DNA from: Akkermansia sp.
GTDB lineage: Bacteria; Verrucomicrobiota; Verrucomicrobiia; Verrucomicrobiales; Akkermansiaceae
Assembly (NCBI GenBank): GCA_030523775.1
Contig: JAUNHW010000011.1
Location: 18,025 to 82,024 of the forward strand
DNA: 64,000 bases
Direction of reading: 5' to 3'
Within the stretch, counting starts at the first letter, position 1. Each line of letters opens with the position of its first letter. The notes under the pieces are model-generated. The model searched no databases. It was given only the letters and a program-made list of their open reading frames with translations, and was not told where the DNA came from. Below, one piece after another: positions 13,628-24,703 of this stretch. The position numbers were made by a program, and so were the translations under genes.

Positions 13628-14959
13628 ATGAACCTCGCCATCATCGGTACCGGATATGTAGGTCTCACCACGGGCACCTGTTTCGCGGAAGTCGGCCACA
13701 ACGTCATCTGCGTGGACAACAACCTGAAGAAGGTCGAGTCTCTGCGCCAAGGCAAGATGCCCATCTACGAGCCGGACCTGGAGGACATGATCGTCTCCAA
13801 CGTCTCCGCAGGCCGCCTCTCCTTCACCACGGACCTGAACGAGGCCGTGGCCAAGAGCGATATCATCTTCATTGCCGTGCCCACGCCCCCGCACGAGGAC
13901 GGCTCCGTGGACCTCTCCTTCATCGAGGCCGTCTCCCATGAGATTGCAGACGCCCTGCGCCCGGAGTACGGCTACCGCATCGTGGTGGACAAGTCCACCG
14001 TGCCCGTGAGCACCGGGCAGAAAGTGTACGAGGTCATCTCCCGCTACGCCGGCACAGAGGTGGATGTGGACGTGGTGTCCAACCCGGAATTCCTGCGCGA
14101 AGGCAGCGCCGTGCAGGACCTCATGAACCCGGACCGCGTGGTCATCGGCACCAACTCCCAGCGCGCCATGGACATGATGAAGCGCGTGTACCAGCCGTTC
14201 AACGCCCCCATCGTGGAGGTGGACCTGGCCTCCGCGGAGCTCATCAAGCACGCCGCAAACTCCTTCCTGGCCCTCAAGATATCCTACATCAACGCCGTCT
14301 CCCAGGTCTGCGAGAAATCCGGGGCGGACGTGGAGCTGGTGGCCATGGGCATCGGCATGGACAAGCGCATCTCGCGCAACTTCCTCAACGCCGGCCTGGG
14401 CTACGGCGGCTCCTGCTTCCCCAAGGACGTGAAGGGCTTCATCAACATCTCCCACCAGCTGGGAGCCCCCCTCCACCTGCTGGAGGAGGTGGAGCGCATC
14501 AACGCACGCCAGCTGGACCACTTCATGGACCGCCTGCGAGAGAAGCTCTGGGTGCTGCGCAGCAAGCGCGTGGCCGTATGGGGCCTGGCCTTCAAGCAGA
14601 ACACGGACGACGTGCGCGAATCCGTGGCCGTCAAGCTCATCCGCCGCCTGTGCGAGGAGGGCGCCATCGTGAGCGCGTACGACCCCAAGGCCATGGAAAC
14701 TGGCGCCCGCGCGCTGGAAGGCTGCCAGGTGAACTACTGCAACGACATGTACGAGTGCGTGAAGGATGCAGAGGTGCTGGTGGTGGCCACGGAATGGAAA
14801 CAGTTTGCCAACGCCAATCTGCAGCGCGTGCGCGAGCTCATGAAGCTGCCCATCATCTTTGACGGCCGCAACGTGATGCACGGCGAGAACGTGGTGCACG
14901 CCGGTTTCGAGTACCACTCCGTGGGCCGCAAGAGCCTGTACCCGCAAAATCCCGCCTGA
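13628..14959 (+). CDS. ugd: UDP-glucose 6-dehydrogenase
   Basis: A 443-residue enzyme that oxidises UDP-glucose twice with NAD+ to UDP-glucuronate, a precursor for capsule and surface polysaccharide. The Rossmann fold begins at residue 1 with NLAIIGTGYVGLTTG; the catalytic cysteine is Cys263 in GLGYGGSCFPKD; the third domain shows WGLAFKQNTDDVRES. The ATG at 13628 is preferred because it places the Rossmann strand at the N-terminus and lies downstream of a TATAAT promoter. Length and motifs are normal for the UDP-glucose/GDP-mannose dehydrogenase family. It is divergent from a glycosyltransferase. Confidence 0.95.
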   Translation: MNLAIIGTGYVGLTTGTCFAEVGHNVICVDNNLKKVESLRQGKMPIYEPDLEDMIVSNVSAGRLSFTTDLNEAVAKSDIIFIAVPTPPHEDGSVDLSFIEAVSHEIADALRPEYGYRIVVDKSTVPVSTGQKVYEVISRYAGTEVDVDVVSNPEFLREGSAVQDLMNPDRVVIGTNSQRAMDMMKRVYQPFNAPIVEVDLASAELIKHAANSFLALKISYINAVSQVCEKSGADVELVAMGIGMDKRISRNFLNAGLGYGGSCFPKDVKGFINISHQLGAPLHLLEEVERINARQLDHFMDRLREKLWVLRSKRVAVWGLAFKQNTDDVRESVAVKLIRRLCEEGAIVSAYDPKAMETGARALEGCQVNYCNDMYECVKDAEVLVVATEWKQFANANLQRVRELMKLPIIFDGRNVMHGENVVHAGFEYHSVGRKSLYPQNPA

Positions 14960-14984
14960 CGGCAGGATTCTGCAGGATTCTGCA

Positions 14985-15201
14985 GGATTTACAATTTACA
15001 ATTGACGATTGACAATTTGTAAAATTCCCGCGCCTGCGGCGCGTTCCAACTGCCCCGCCAATGCGGGGATGCGCTCTCGCGCTGTTTGAGGCATCATTAG
15101 AAACACGGAGCGTGATTATACGCGCCAGCGTGCCCCATTCCCGCGCGCGCAGCGCGCCTAGCTTTCCAAATTGTCAATCGTCAATTGTAAATTGTAAATC
15201 C
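14985..15201. repeat. Intergenic element bounded by perfect 34-bp inverted repeats
   Basis: The 34 bases at 14985-15018 are repeated in exact reverse complement at 15168-15201. Each arm contains TTTACAATTGACGATTGACA; the left copy ends in TTTGTAAA, so the arm can also fold on itself (TTTACAA with TTGTAAA). The 149 bases between the arms are GC-rich, with short palindromic runs, and show no convincing gene. Just before the left arm, a 10-bp unit (GCAGGATTCT) is repeated about three times. A third copy of the arm core lies at 38627-38657. It looks like a miniature inverted-repeat element or a bidirectional terminator between the convergent genes ugd and the RNase III-like gene. Confidence 0.75.
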
Positions 15202-15203
15202 CT

Positions 15204-15518
15204 TCACCGTTTGTGGTGTGGGTGTGTGGAGCGGCGGGCGTGCAGGCGCTGCTCCATCTTGGGGCGCAGGTGCTCGTCAATCCAGGCATAGGCGGCTGCC
15301 AGGCCGTCCGCCTTGTAGATGCGGCCAATTTGGGCCTCCACGCCCGTGGCGTTTCCGGTGAGGCGCAGGAAGTCGTTGCTGGTGACCTCCACAAAGAACT
15401 CGCCGTCAATCTCTCCCTTGAAGGAGAGAATCCACTCGCGCGCGTAGAGCGCGAGCACGGCGTCCCCCACCCAGGCTTGGGCGCGGGCTACGGGGTCTGA
15501 ATCCGGGGAGAGCTGCAT
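15204..15518 (-). CDS. Small RNase III-domain protein, Mini-III-like
   Basis: A 104-residue protein whose N-terminal part reads AWVGDAVLALYAREWIL, resembling the catalytic signature of RNase III domains (the GDAVL core with its acidic residue). A second helical block, GLAAAYAWIDEHLRP, fits the small all-helical fold of Mini-ribonuclease 3, which matures 23S rRNA in some bacteria. No double-stranded-RNA-binding domain is present. The tail is His/Arg-rich. It lies directly downstream of the nuoC terminator, so it may depend on read-through. The assignment rests on one motif and should be read as probable. Confidence 0.55.
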   Translation of the reverse strand: MQLSPDSDPVARAQAWVGDAVLALYAREWILSFKGEIDGEFFVEVTSNDFLRLTGNATGVEAQIGRIYKADGLAAAYAWIDEHLRPKMEQRLHARRSTHPHHKR

Positions 15519-15524
15519 GGCAAG

Positions 15525-15557
15525 AAAAAAGGCCCGGCGCGCGGTACACGCCGAGCC
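15525..15557 (-). terminator. Intrinsic terminator after nuoC
   Basis: On the minus strand GGCTCGGCG pairs with CGCCGGGCC over a nine-base loop, followed by TTTTTT. It sits between the nuoC stop and the start of the RNase III-like gene, and closes the nuoB-nuoC unit. Confidence 0.8.
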
Positions 15558-15575
15558 GTGGAAGAGGGTTGGCGC

Positions 15576-16154
15576 TTATGCGCGGGGATGGGGTTCGCGC
15601 TCTGCGGCGGTCTTGCCGGGGGCGGTGGTGAAGGGGCCGCCGGCGGTGGGGGCCACCTGGGTGAAGGCCATGCCGGCCTGCTCGAACTCCTTGCCCTGCA
15701 CGGGGAAATCCTTGCGCAGCGGGTGGTAGGGGTAGCCCTCCCACATCATGATGCGCCGCAGGTCCGGGTGCCCGGTGAACTCTATGCCCATCAGGTCGTA
15801 CTGCTCGCGCTCCAGCCAGTCTGCGGAGGTCCACACGGGGACCATGCTCGGCACGGCGGGGCTTTCCTCGCCCACGGGGCAGCGCACCAGCATGTTGGCG
15901 CCCGTCTCCGCCTGGGTGATGGTGTAGTTCACCTCGAAACGCGGCTCGCTGCCCATGTTGTCCACGGAGGACACGCACACGAGCATGTTGAAGCCGCAGG
16001 CCTCCTTGGCGTAGGTCATCACGCGCACCAGGTCTTCCGGCTGCACGGTCAGGGTGGTGTCGCCGCGGAATTCCTTGCGGCCCACTTGCGGGAAGCGCCC
16101 GCAGATTTGATCGGCCGCAGCCGCCTGAAGTTCGGTAAGGGTGGGTTTCGGCAT
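15576..16154 (-). CDS. nuoC: NADH-quinone oxidoreductase subunit C
   Basis: A 192-residue complex I subunit of the peripheral arm, next to the quinone-reducing module. The conserved C-terminal block is seen: WLEREQYDLMGIEFTGHPDL, then MMWEGYPYHPLRKDFP. It is a stand-alone NuoC, not the fused NuoCD of enterobacteria. The ATG at 16154 is used; a TTG nine bases upstream would add only three residues. It follows nuoB by 15 bases and is closed by a terminator, so the other nuo genes must be elsewhere. A Pro/Ala-rich tail of about 25 residues follows the domain. Confidence 0.92.
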   Translation of the reverse strand: MPKPTLTELQAAAADQICGRFPQVGRKEFRGDTTLTVQPEDLVRVMTYAKEACGFNMLVCVSSVDNMGSEPRFEVNYTITQAETGANMLVRCPVGEESPAVPSMVPVWTSADWLEREQYDLMGIEFTGHPDLRRIMMWEGYPYHPLRKDFPVQGKEFEQAGMAFTQVAPTAGGPFTTAPGKTAAEREPHPRA

Positions 16155-16169
16155 GGCGTGCAATGGGGG

Positions 16170-16754
16170 TTAGTCGAGGATAACGTTGGTGGGTACGGTG
16201 TCGGCGTTCTGCGCCTCGCGCAGGTTGTGCGTCTTGAAGAAGTCCTTGAGCGGGTGGTCCGTGGCCATGATCTTGTCCTGCAGGGTGATAAGCCCCTGCA
16301 GCAGGGCCTCCGGGCGCGGCGGGCAGCCGGAGATGTACACGTCCACAGGCACAATCTTGTCCACTCCCTGCAGCACGGAGTAGCTGCGGAACATGCCGCC
16401 GGAGCAGGCGCACGCGCCGCAGGCTATGCACCACTTGGGCGCGGGCATCTGGTCCCAGATGCGGCGCACCAGCATGGCCATCTTGTAGGTGATGGTGCCG
16501 CAGATGAACATGAAATCCGCCTGGCGCGGCGCGTAGCGGTTCACTTCCGAACCGAAGCGCGAGATGTCGTACCGGGAGCAGGAGGCCGCCATGTACTCGA
16601 TGGCGCAGCAGGACGTGCCCATGGGCATGGGCCACAGGGAGTACTTGTGCACCCAGTTGATGGCGGCTTCCACCGTGGTGTACACGAACCCGCCGTCCGC
16701 GTCCGGGTCGCACATGTAGTTCTGCTCTATTTCCTTGAGATTGTCTTGGGACAT
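16170..16754 (-). CDS. nuoB: NADH-quinone oxidoreductase subunit B
   Basis: A 194-residue complex I subunit that binds the N2 [4Fe-4S] cluster, the last electron donor to quinone. Ligand cysteines are visible as the tandem Cys49-Cys50 (GTSCCAIEYMA), the cysteine in CGACACSGGMF and the one in SGCPPRPEALL. The ATG at 16754 follows a well-formed promoter with a leader of about 34 bases. Only nuoC follows before a terminator, an unusual two-gene arrangement. Confidence 0.95.
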   Translation of the reverse strand: MSQDNLKEIEQNYMCDPDADGGFVYTTVEAAINWVHKYSLWPMPMGTSCCAIEYMAASCSRYDISRFGSEVNRYAPRQADFMFICGTITYKMAMLVRRIWDQMPAPKWCIACGACACSGGMFRSYSVLQGVDKIVPVDVYISGCPPRPEALLQGLITLQDKIMATDHPLKDFFKTHNLREAQNADTVPTNVILD

Positions 16755-16794
16755 AACGTGTGGAGAGGCGGTGAAACACACCCCTGCGCGCTCA

Positions 16795-16822
16795 ACTATA
16801 CCCGCGCGGCGGCAAAAATCAA
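16795..16822 (-). promoter_or_regulatory. Promoter of nuoB-nuoC
   Basis: On the minus strand it reads TTGATT, a 16-base spacer, TATAGT. The -10 box ends 40 bases before the nuoB ATG, so this unit has a conventional leader, unlike many neighbours. Confidence 0.7.
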
Positions 16823-16927
16823 GGATAATCTGCGGTGCTCCGCAAACAAATGCGCGGGCGGGGTGGAGCGCGGGTGGGGAGGAGAACTCCCGCGTTTAGC
16901 GGTTAGCGCGCGCGGGTTTCCCTGCCG

Positions 16928-17470
16928 TCATATCTTCTTCCTGTACTCTTTGGCTATTGAGGAAACGCTTTTCCTGCCTTCCACGCCCTTGCCCCATGCA
17001 GGCATGGCCGAGAGCTCGGCAACGAGCTTGGGGTTTTTCTCCGGTATCTTCGTATACAGCACGTCTAGGGTGCGTTTCAGCCCAAAGAGGGCCTCGAGCG
17101 AACGGTGTGAACAGGCCAGTTGCGTTTTGTATTTGCCGAGCTGGCGGTCGGCCTGGCTTTTGCCGCTGCCGCTCCTCTGCTTTTGCAGGTTGTGGATACG
17201 GGCGTCCAGTGCCTCCAAATGCTTGCGTTCCGCTTTGATTTTAGAGGCGCATTCCTGGATGGCCTTTGTTATCATGGCATCACGTTCCTTGCCGGTGGGA
17301 GCCTCGTTGATGGATTGGAGCAATTTGGGGTATTCGCCCTGGTCTTTCGAGTTGCGGACGTAAGAATCCACCTCGATTTGCTGGGCCAGGGCGCAGCCCA
17401 GCATCAGGGCGGCAATGAACGCGGAGGCGACATGGCGGATTGCTTTCATGCTGATGAAGGTTCTATTCAT
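16928..17470 (-). CDS. Secreted coiled-coil protein of unknown function
   Basis: I do not recognise this 180-residue protein. It starts with a signal peptide (about residues 8-33: basic MKAIRH, then a hydrophobic run ending near ALMLGCALAQ), cut either by signal peptidase I after ALA or, less well matched, as a lipoprotein at the cysteine. The rest is charged and helical, with a likely coiled coil around KAERKHLEALDARIHNLQKQ, so it is probably periplasmic. The ATG at 17470 overlaps the end of the upstream gene by eight bases, which implies translational coupling. An inner ATG at 17449 is an alternative. Confidence 0.6.
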   Translation of the reverse strand: MNRTFISMKAIRHVASAFIAALMLGCALAQQIEVDSYVRNSKDQGEYPKLLQSINEAPTGKERDAMITKAIQECASKIKAERKHLEALDARIHNLQKQRSGSGKSQADRQLGKYKTQLACSHRSLEALFGLKRTLDVLYTKIPEKNPKLVAELSAMPAWGKGVEGRKSVSSIAKEYRKKI

Positions 17471-18098
17471 AATCTTTCTCGTTGAATTTGGCAGAATCCT
17501 CACACCACCTCCATTTCAAGAGCTGTTTGACTGCGGCGTCACCACCCCCTGCGTATGCGGTGGAGATGGCTCGCAGGCGGTCTCGCGTGAGGGCATCATT
17601 GCCACCCTTGTGCTCGTTGAAATATTTTTCAATGTTCTTGGCGTTTCCCTTCTGCGTGAAAATGGTGTTGAATTGAACCTCGTTGCCTTTTTCAAATCTC
17701 CCGGTCACGTATTTGGAAAAGATAAAAAAGGTGCGGTGCAGCACGTGTGAGTCCTTCGCCGCCTGCATGGGGATGAAGTACACATCGTAGCAGCTGTCGT
17801 TGCGTTTGCATGCACAGTACATGTAGGAATGGTACACGCGGCGCGCCGCCTTGGGATCTGCCGTGGAACTGAGCGTGTATCCCAGGCTGGATTTTTCCGG
17901 CGTCACCTCCGTTTGCTTGAATGTGATGTACCAGGGGCCTTCGTACTTGGGCGTGTAGGACAGCTCTATGTATCGGCCTGTTTGGAACAGGGAGGACGGC
18001 GGTACAGGCTCGTTCTTCGCCGCCTGGGCCTGGCAGAGGAAAAGTGCGGAGCATGCTGCGGTGAATAGTTTGCCGATGATGTGGTGGTATGCGTTCAT
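17463..18098 (-). CDS. Secreted protein of unknown function
   Basis: A 211-residue protein with a clear signal peptide (residues 1-27, hydrophobic core ending AQAA). The mature part is rich in Tyr, Lys and Thr and has four cysteines near its middle (YCACKRNDSCYD), which could form disulphides in the periplasm. No known family was recognised. It is the first gene of a two-gene unit: its TAG stop overlaps the ATG of the downstream secreted coiled-coil gene, so the two are likely made together and may interact. The 215 bases upstream (18099-18313) hold no recognisable gene. Confidence 0.6.
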   Translation of the reverse strand: MNAYHHIIGKLFTAACSALFLCQAQAAKNEPVPPSSLFQTGRYIELSYTPKYEGPWYITFKQTEVTPEKSSLGYTLSSTADPKAARRVYHSYMYCACKRNDSCYDVYFIPMQAAKDSHVLHRTFFIFSKYVTGRFEKGNEVQFNTIFTQKGNAKNIEKYFNEHKGGNDALTRDRLRAISTAYAGGGDAAVKQLLKWRWCEDSAKFNEKDYE

Positions 18099-18313
18099 TT
18101 GGATAGTTCTAGGCAGTGGTGGATTCGGTACGGTACAATTGGGATGTTGCTTGGGGGTGTCGAGAGGCGGGGTGTAGGATAGGGTTCACCCCGTGGCTGT
18201 AGGATATCATCAATTCGGCGGGTGCGCAAGTGCGATATTGAATTTCCATGGGCAAATTTACCACGTGTGCATGGAACGATACCGCCCGCACGAGCATGTG
18301 GTTTCCAGCGGAA

Positions 18314-19426
18314 TCAGAACAGGCTCATGATGGCATCCGCAGCCTTGGCGGCGGCACCGCCGTGGCCCAGGGTGGACACGGATTCGCGCATATCCGCCAG
18401 CACGCGGGCGCGGTAGGCGGAATCCAGCAGGTTTTCCAGCTCCATCACGCAGTTTTCCGGGGTGAAATCCCCTTGGATGAGCTCCGTGGTGACGGTGGCG
18501 TTTGCCAGGATGTTCACCATGCCTATCCACTGGATATCCACCAGCATGCGGCCCAGCAGGTAGGTGAGCGGCGCCACCTTGTACACCAGGGCGAAGGGAA
18601 GCTCGTGCAGCGCGGCCTCCATGGTGGCCGTGCCGGAGGTCACCAGCGCGGCATCCGCACGGTCCATGAGGTCGTGGTACAGGCCGGGGGTGATGTTGAC
18701 AGCCCCCTGCGGCACGCCTGCGCGGTCTGCCATGCGGCGCATGATATCGGCCAGCTGCCCGTTGCTGGCGGAGGTCATGAAGCGCCATTCCGGGTGCAGG
18801 GTGTGGGCCTCCGCCACCACCTTGAGGAAGATGGGGAAATGGCGCTCAATCTCCCTGCGCCTGCTGCCGGGGAAGAGGCCGATGAGGTTCTTCTCGCGCA
18901 CGTTCGGGTTGCGCTTGGCCAGGATGTCCTCCACCAGCGGGTGGCCCACAAACTCCGTGCGCAGCCCCGCCGCCTCGAACAGCGGCTTCTCGAACGGAAA
19001 GGTGCAGAGCATCAAATCCAGCGTGCGCGCCAGCTTGGGAATGCGCCCGCGGTGCCACGCCCACACCATGGGGGCAATAAAGTACGCTATCCGCGTGTTC
19101 GGGGAAACCTTGCGCACCCGCTCCGCCAGGCGCTGGTTGAAACCGGGGTAGTCGATGAGCAGCAGGCAGTCCGGCTGCGCCTCCGCTATGCGCTGCGTCA
19201 TTTCCTTCAAGCGCCGCGCAAAGAAGCGGATATGGCGCATCACATCCACAAAGCCGATAACGCCGGCGGCATCCGCCCAGTCCTCAATCTCCGGCACCAG
19301 CTCATGCATCTGGCGGCCGCCCAGCCCCTGGATTTCCAGCCCCGGGCAGCGGGCCAGCAGCTCGCGCACAAGCAGGGCACCCTGCTTGTCGCCGCTCTTC
19401 TCACCGGCCACCACAAAGAACTTCAT
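18314..19426 (-). CDS. lpxB: Lipid-A-disaccharide synthase
   Basis: A 370-residue GT19 glycosyltransferase that joins UDP-diacylglucosamine and lipid X to make the lipid A disaccharide at the inner membrane. Family blocks are visible: FFVVAGEKSGDKQGALLVRE at the N-terminus, PGSRRREIERHFPIF in the middle, then VTSGTATMEAALHELPFALV. The start at 19426 is fixed by homology and by a promoter whose -10 box ends six bases upstream, implying a leaderless mRNA. Its presence shows the organism makes lipopolysaccharide or lipo-oligosaccharide. It is divergent from alaS. Confidence 0.95.
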   Translation of the reverse strand: MKFFVVAGEKSGDKQGALLVRELLARCPGLEIQGLGGRQMHELVPEIEDWADAAGVIGFVDVMRHIRFFARRLKEMTQRIAEAQPDCLLLIDYPGFNQRLAERVRKVSPNTRIAYFIAPMVWAWHRGRIPKLARTLDLMLCTFPFEKPLFEAAGLRTEFVGHPLVEDILAKRNPNVREKNLIGLFPGSRRREIERHFPIFLKVVAEAHTLHPEWRFMTSASNGQLADIMRRMADRAGVPQGAVNITPGLYHDLMDRADAALVTSGTATMEAALHELPFALVYKVAPLTYLLGRMLVDIQWIGMVNILANATVTTELIQGDFTPENCVMELENLLDSAYRARVLADMRESVSTLGHGGAAAKAADAIMSLF

Positions 19427-19432
19427 GCACCC

Positions 19433-19461
19433 CTTGTACCACACCGCACCCCGTTCATCAA
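19433..19461 (-). promoter_or_regulatory. Promoter of lpxB, leaderless
   Basis: Minus strand: TTGATG, 17-base spacer, TACAAG, then exactly six bases to the ATG at 19426. The expected transcription start coincides with the A of the start codon. Confidence 0.6.
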
Positions 19462-19496
19462 GCCAAAGCCGCGACCGCGCAGCGTGAGATTTGCCC

Positions 19497-19525
19497 TTTA
19501 CATGCGCGCGCGGGGGGTGTATCCT
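19497..19525 (+). promoter_or_regulatory. Promoter of the alaS-pssA-metY operon
   Basis: TTTACA, a 17-base spacer and TATCCT. The -10 box ends 36 bases before the alaS ATG, so this transcript has a leader of about 30 bases. Confidence 0.6.
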
Positions 19526-19561
19526 TTGCGGCGAGCATTTTTCAAAGCCAATCAGACCGTT

Positions 19562-22390
<2,829 letters not shown>

Positions 22391-22420
22391 ACGACAAACC
22401 CCTAACCCCCATACACCATC

Positions 22421-23278
22421 ATGTCACCGAATCCCCCCGTATACCCGGACGAACCCAAGATTCCCGTGCTGCCCAACATGCTGACGGCCGGCAATCTCCT
22501 CTGCGGCTTCTTCTCCATCCTCACCATCTTCAAGGGCATGAAATGCCCGGACGGCACGGAAGAGGCCTTCATGTACTACCAGCAGGCCACGTACTTCATC
22601 TTCGCCGCCTGCATCTTTGATTTGCTGGACGGCCGCGTGGCGCGCATGTGCAAGTGCGACGGCCCGTTCGGGCGCGAGTTCGACTCGATAGCGGACGTGG
22701 TGTCGTTCGGCATAGCGCCGGCCATGCTGCTGGCGCGCGCGGTGCTGTTCAACCTGCCGGTGCCGCATTTGGGAGACGCCATAGCGGTGCTGTACCTGCT
22801 GTGCGCGGCGCTGCGCCTGGCACGCTTCAACTGCATGGCCGCCGCCCCCAAGAAGCCCAACCAGAGCATGGACTTTGTGGGGCTGCCCGTTCCCATGGCC
22901 GCCGGTGCCGTGGTGAGCACCATGTACCTGGTCATCGACATCACCGCCAACCGCAACCTGGAAATCCACCTGGGCTGGCAAATCACCATGGCCGTGGTTA
23001 TGACCGTGGTGGCCCTGCTGATGATGAGCCGCGTGATCTACCCCAGCTTCAAGCACGTGAACCTGGAAAAGAAGGGCACCATCACCGCCATGCTGCTGGC
23101 CGTGGCCGCCGTGTGCGCGTTCATCGCCCTGCCGTGGATTGCCCCGGCCATCATCTTCCTGTGCTACCTGCTGTACGGCCTGGTGGTGCGCCCCTTCCTC
23201 ACCCGCCGCATGCGCCGCACCATCGAGGCGGATGATGACGAAGAAGAGGAAGAGGACACCCCCTCCGAGCAACAGTAA
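22421..23278 (+). CDS. pssA: CDP-diacylglycerol--serine O-phosphatidyltransferase
   Basis: A 285-residue integral membrane enzyme that makes phosphatidylserine from CDP-diacylglycerol and serine, the first step to phosphatidylethanolamine. The CDP-alcohol phosphotransferase motif is clear, running from DLLDGRVAR to GREFDSIADVVSFG (about residues 67-93), with the four metal-binding aspartates. About six to eight hydrophobic spans follow. The tail is strikingly acidic (about 15 Asp/Glu at the C-terminus). It sits 30 bases after alaS and 17 before metY. Confidence 0.92.
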   Translation: MSPNPPVYPDEPKIPVLPNMLTAGNLLCGFFSILTIFKGMKCPDGTEEAFMYYQQATYFIFAACIFDLLDGRVARMCKCDGPFGREFDSIADVVSFGIAPAMLLARAVLFNLPVPHLGDAIAVLYLLCAALRLARFNCMAAAPKKPNQSMDFVGLPVPMAAGAVVSTMYLVIDITANRNLEIHLGWQITMAVVMTVVALLMMSRVIYPSFKHVNLEKKGTITAMLLAVAAVCAFIALPWIAPAIIFLCYLLYGLVVRPFLTRRMRRTIEADDDEEEEEDTPSEQQ

Positions 23279-23295
23279 CCCTTTCCCATCATTCC

Positions 23296-24573
23296 ATGAA
23301 ACAATCCACCATCTGCGTGCAGAGCGGCTGGCAGCCCGGCAAGGGGGAGCCCCGCGTGCTGCCCATCTACCAGTCCACCACCTTCCGCTACGAAACCAGC
23401 GACCAGATGGCGCGGCTGTTCGACCTCAAGGAGGCCGGGTTCTTCTACACCCGCCTGCAGAACCCCACCAACGAGTGCGTGGCCAAGAAGATTGCCGAGC
23501 TGGAGGGCGGCGTGGCGTGCATCCTCACCGCATCCGGCCAGGCCGCCTCGTTCTACTCCGTGTTCAACATCTGCGAGACCGGCGACCACTTCGTGTGCTG
23601 CTCCGCGCTCTACGGCGGCACGTACAACCTCTTTGCCGTCACGTTCAAGAAACTGGGCATCGATGTGACGTTCATCGACCAGGACGCGCCGTCGGAGGAG
23701 ATACAAAAGGCTTTCAAGCCAAACACCAAGTGCGTGTTCGGGGAAACCATCTCCAACCCGTCGCTCAAGGTGCTGGACATCGACAAGATGGCGCGCATCG
23801 CGCACCGCAACGGCGTGCCGCTGATTGTGGACAACACCTTCGCCACCCCCATCAACTGCCGCCCCTTCGAGCACGGCGCGGACATTGTGATGCACTCCAC
23901 CACCAAGTACATGGACGGCCATGCGCAGCAGGTGGGCGGCGCCGTCATCGACAGCGGCAAGTTCGACTGGAACAGGTACGCCGACAAGTTCCCCGGCCTC
24001 ACCAGGCCGGACGAATCATACCACGGCCTGGTGTACACGCAGGCGTTCGGGGAGGGCGCGTACATCACCAAGTGCACCGTGCAGCTCATGCGTGATTTGG
24101 GGTCCATCCCGTCCCCGTTCAACGCGTACCTGCTCAACCTGGGGCTGGAGACGCTGCACCTGCGCGTGCCGCGCCACTGCGAGAACGCCCAAAAGGTGGC
24201 GGAGTTCCTGGAGAGGCAGGAGGACGTGGCCTGGATCAACTATTCCGGCCTGCCCTCCAACCCGTACCACTCGCTCGCGCAGCGCCAGTTCGACGGCGGC
24301 CGCTCCTGCGGCGTGGTCACCTTCGGTATCAAGGGCGGCCGCGAACGCGCCATCAAGTTCATCGACAGCCTCAAGCTCGCCGCCATCGTCACCCACGTGG
24401 CGGATGCCCGCACCTGCGTGCTCCACCCCGCCAGCCACACCCACCGCCAGCTCACCGACGAGCAGCTCATCGAGGCCGGCGTGAAGCCGGACCTCATCCG
24501 CTTCTCCGTGGGTATCGAGGACGCGGAGGACATCATCGCGGACCTCCAGCAGGCCCTGAATGCCATCAAGTGA
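23296..24573 (+). CDS. metY: O-acetylhomoserine sulfhydrylase (Cys/Met metabolism PLP enzyme)
   Basis: A 425-residue PLP enzyme of the Cys/Met metabolism family. The Schiff-base lysine is Lys204 in HSTTKYMDGHA; YTRLQNPTN and TASGQAASF fit the family. The length (over 420) and ending FSVGIEDAEDIIADLQQAL match O-acetylhomoserine sulfhydrylases better than the shorter cystathionine gamma-synthases, so the likely reaction is O-acetyl-L-homoserine plus sulfide to homocysteine. A cystathionine-forming role cannot be excluded. It is last in the alaS operon and followed by a terminator; metK, which uses the methionine, lies 3 kb away. Confidence 0.88.
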   Translation: MKQSTICVQSGWQPGKGEPRVLPIYQSTTFRYETSDQMARLFDLKEAGFFYTRLQNPTNECVAKKIAELEGGVACILTASGQAASFYSVFNICETGDHFVCCSALYGGTYNLFAVTFKKLGIDVTFIDQDAPSEEIQKAFKPNTKCVFGETISNPSLKVLDIDKMARIAHRNGVPLIVDNTFATPINCRPFEHGADIVMHSTTKYMDGHAQQVGGAVIDSGKFDWNRYADKFPGLTRPDESYHGLVYTQAFGEGAYITKCTVQLMRDLGSIPSPFNAYLLNLGLETLHLRVPRHCENAQKVAEFLERQEDVAWINYSGLPSNPYHSLAQRQFDGGRSCGVVTFGIKGGRERAIKFIDSLKLAAIVTHVADARTCVLHPASHTHRQLTDEQLIEAGVKPDLIRFSVGIEDAEDIIADLQQALNAIK

Positions 24574-24592
24574 CCGCGCACACCATCTGTAG

Positions 24593-24626
24593 AACCGCTC
24601 TGCTTCCTTGGTGAGGCAGAGCGGTT
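24593..24626 (+). terminator. Intrinsic terminator after metY
   Basis: AACCGCTCTGC pairs with GCAGAGCGGTT across a 12-base loop and is followed by TTTCG counting the stem-end T residues. It is 19 bases after the metY stop and closes the alaS-pssA-metY unit. Confidence 0.7.
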
Positions 24627-24703
24627 TCGCTAGGCACACACCCCAGTGGCAAGGAGGGTGAAATCCTAAATGACGTATTTACAATAGAAATCCAATACAC
24701 AAT

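Noticed and set aside
18248..19561. 438-codon N-terminal extension of alaS
   Set aside because: It lies antisense to lpxB and no AlaRS carries such an extension; the promoter at 19497-19525 and homology set the start at 19562.
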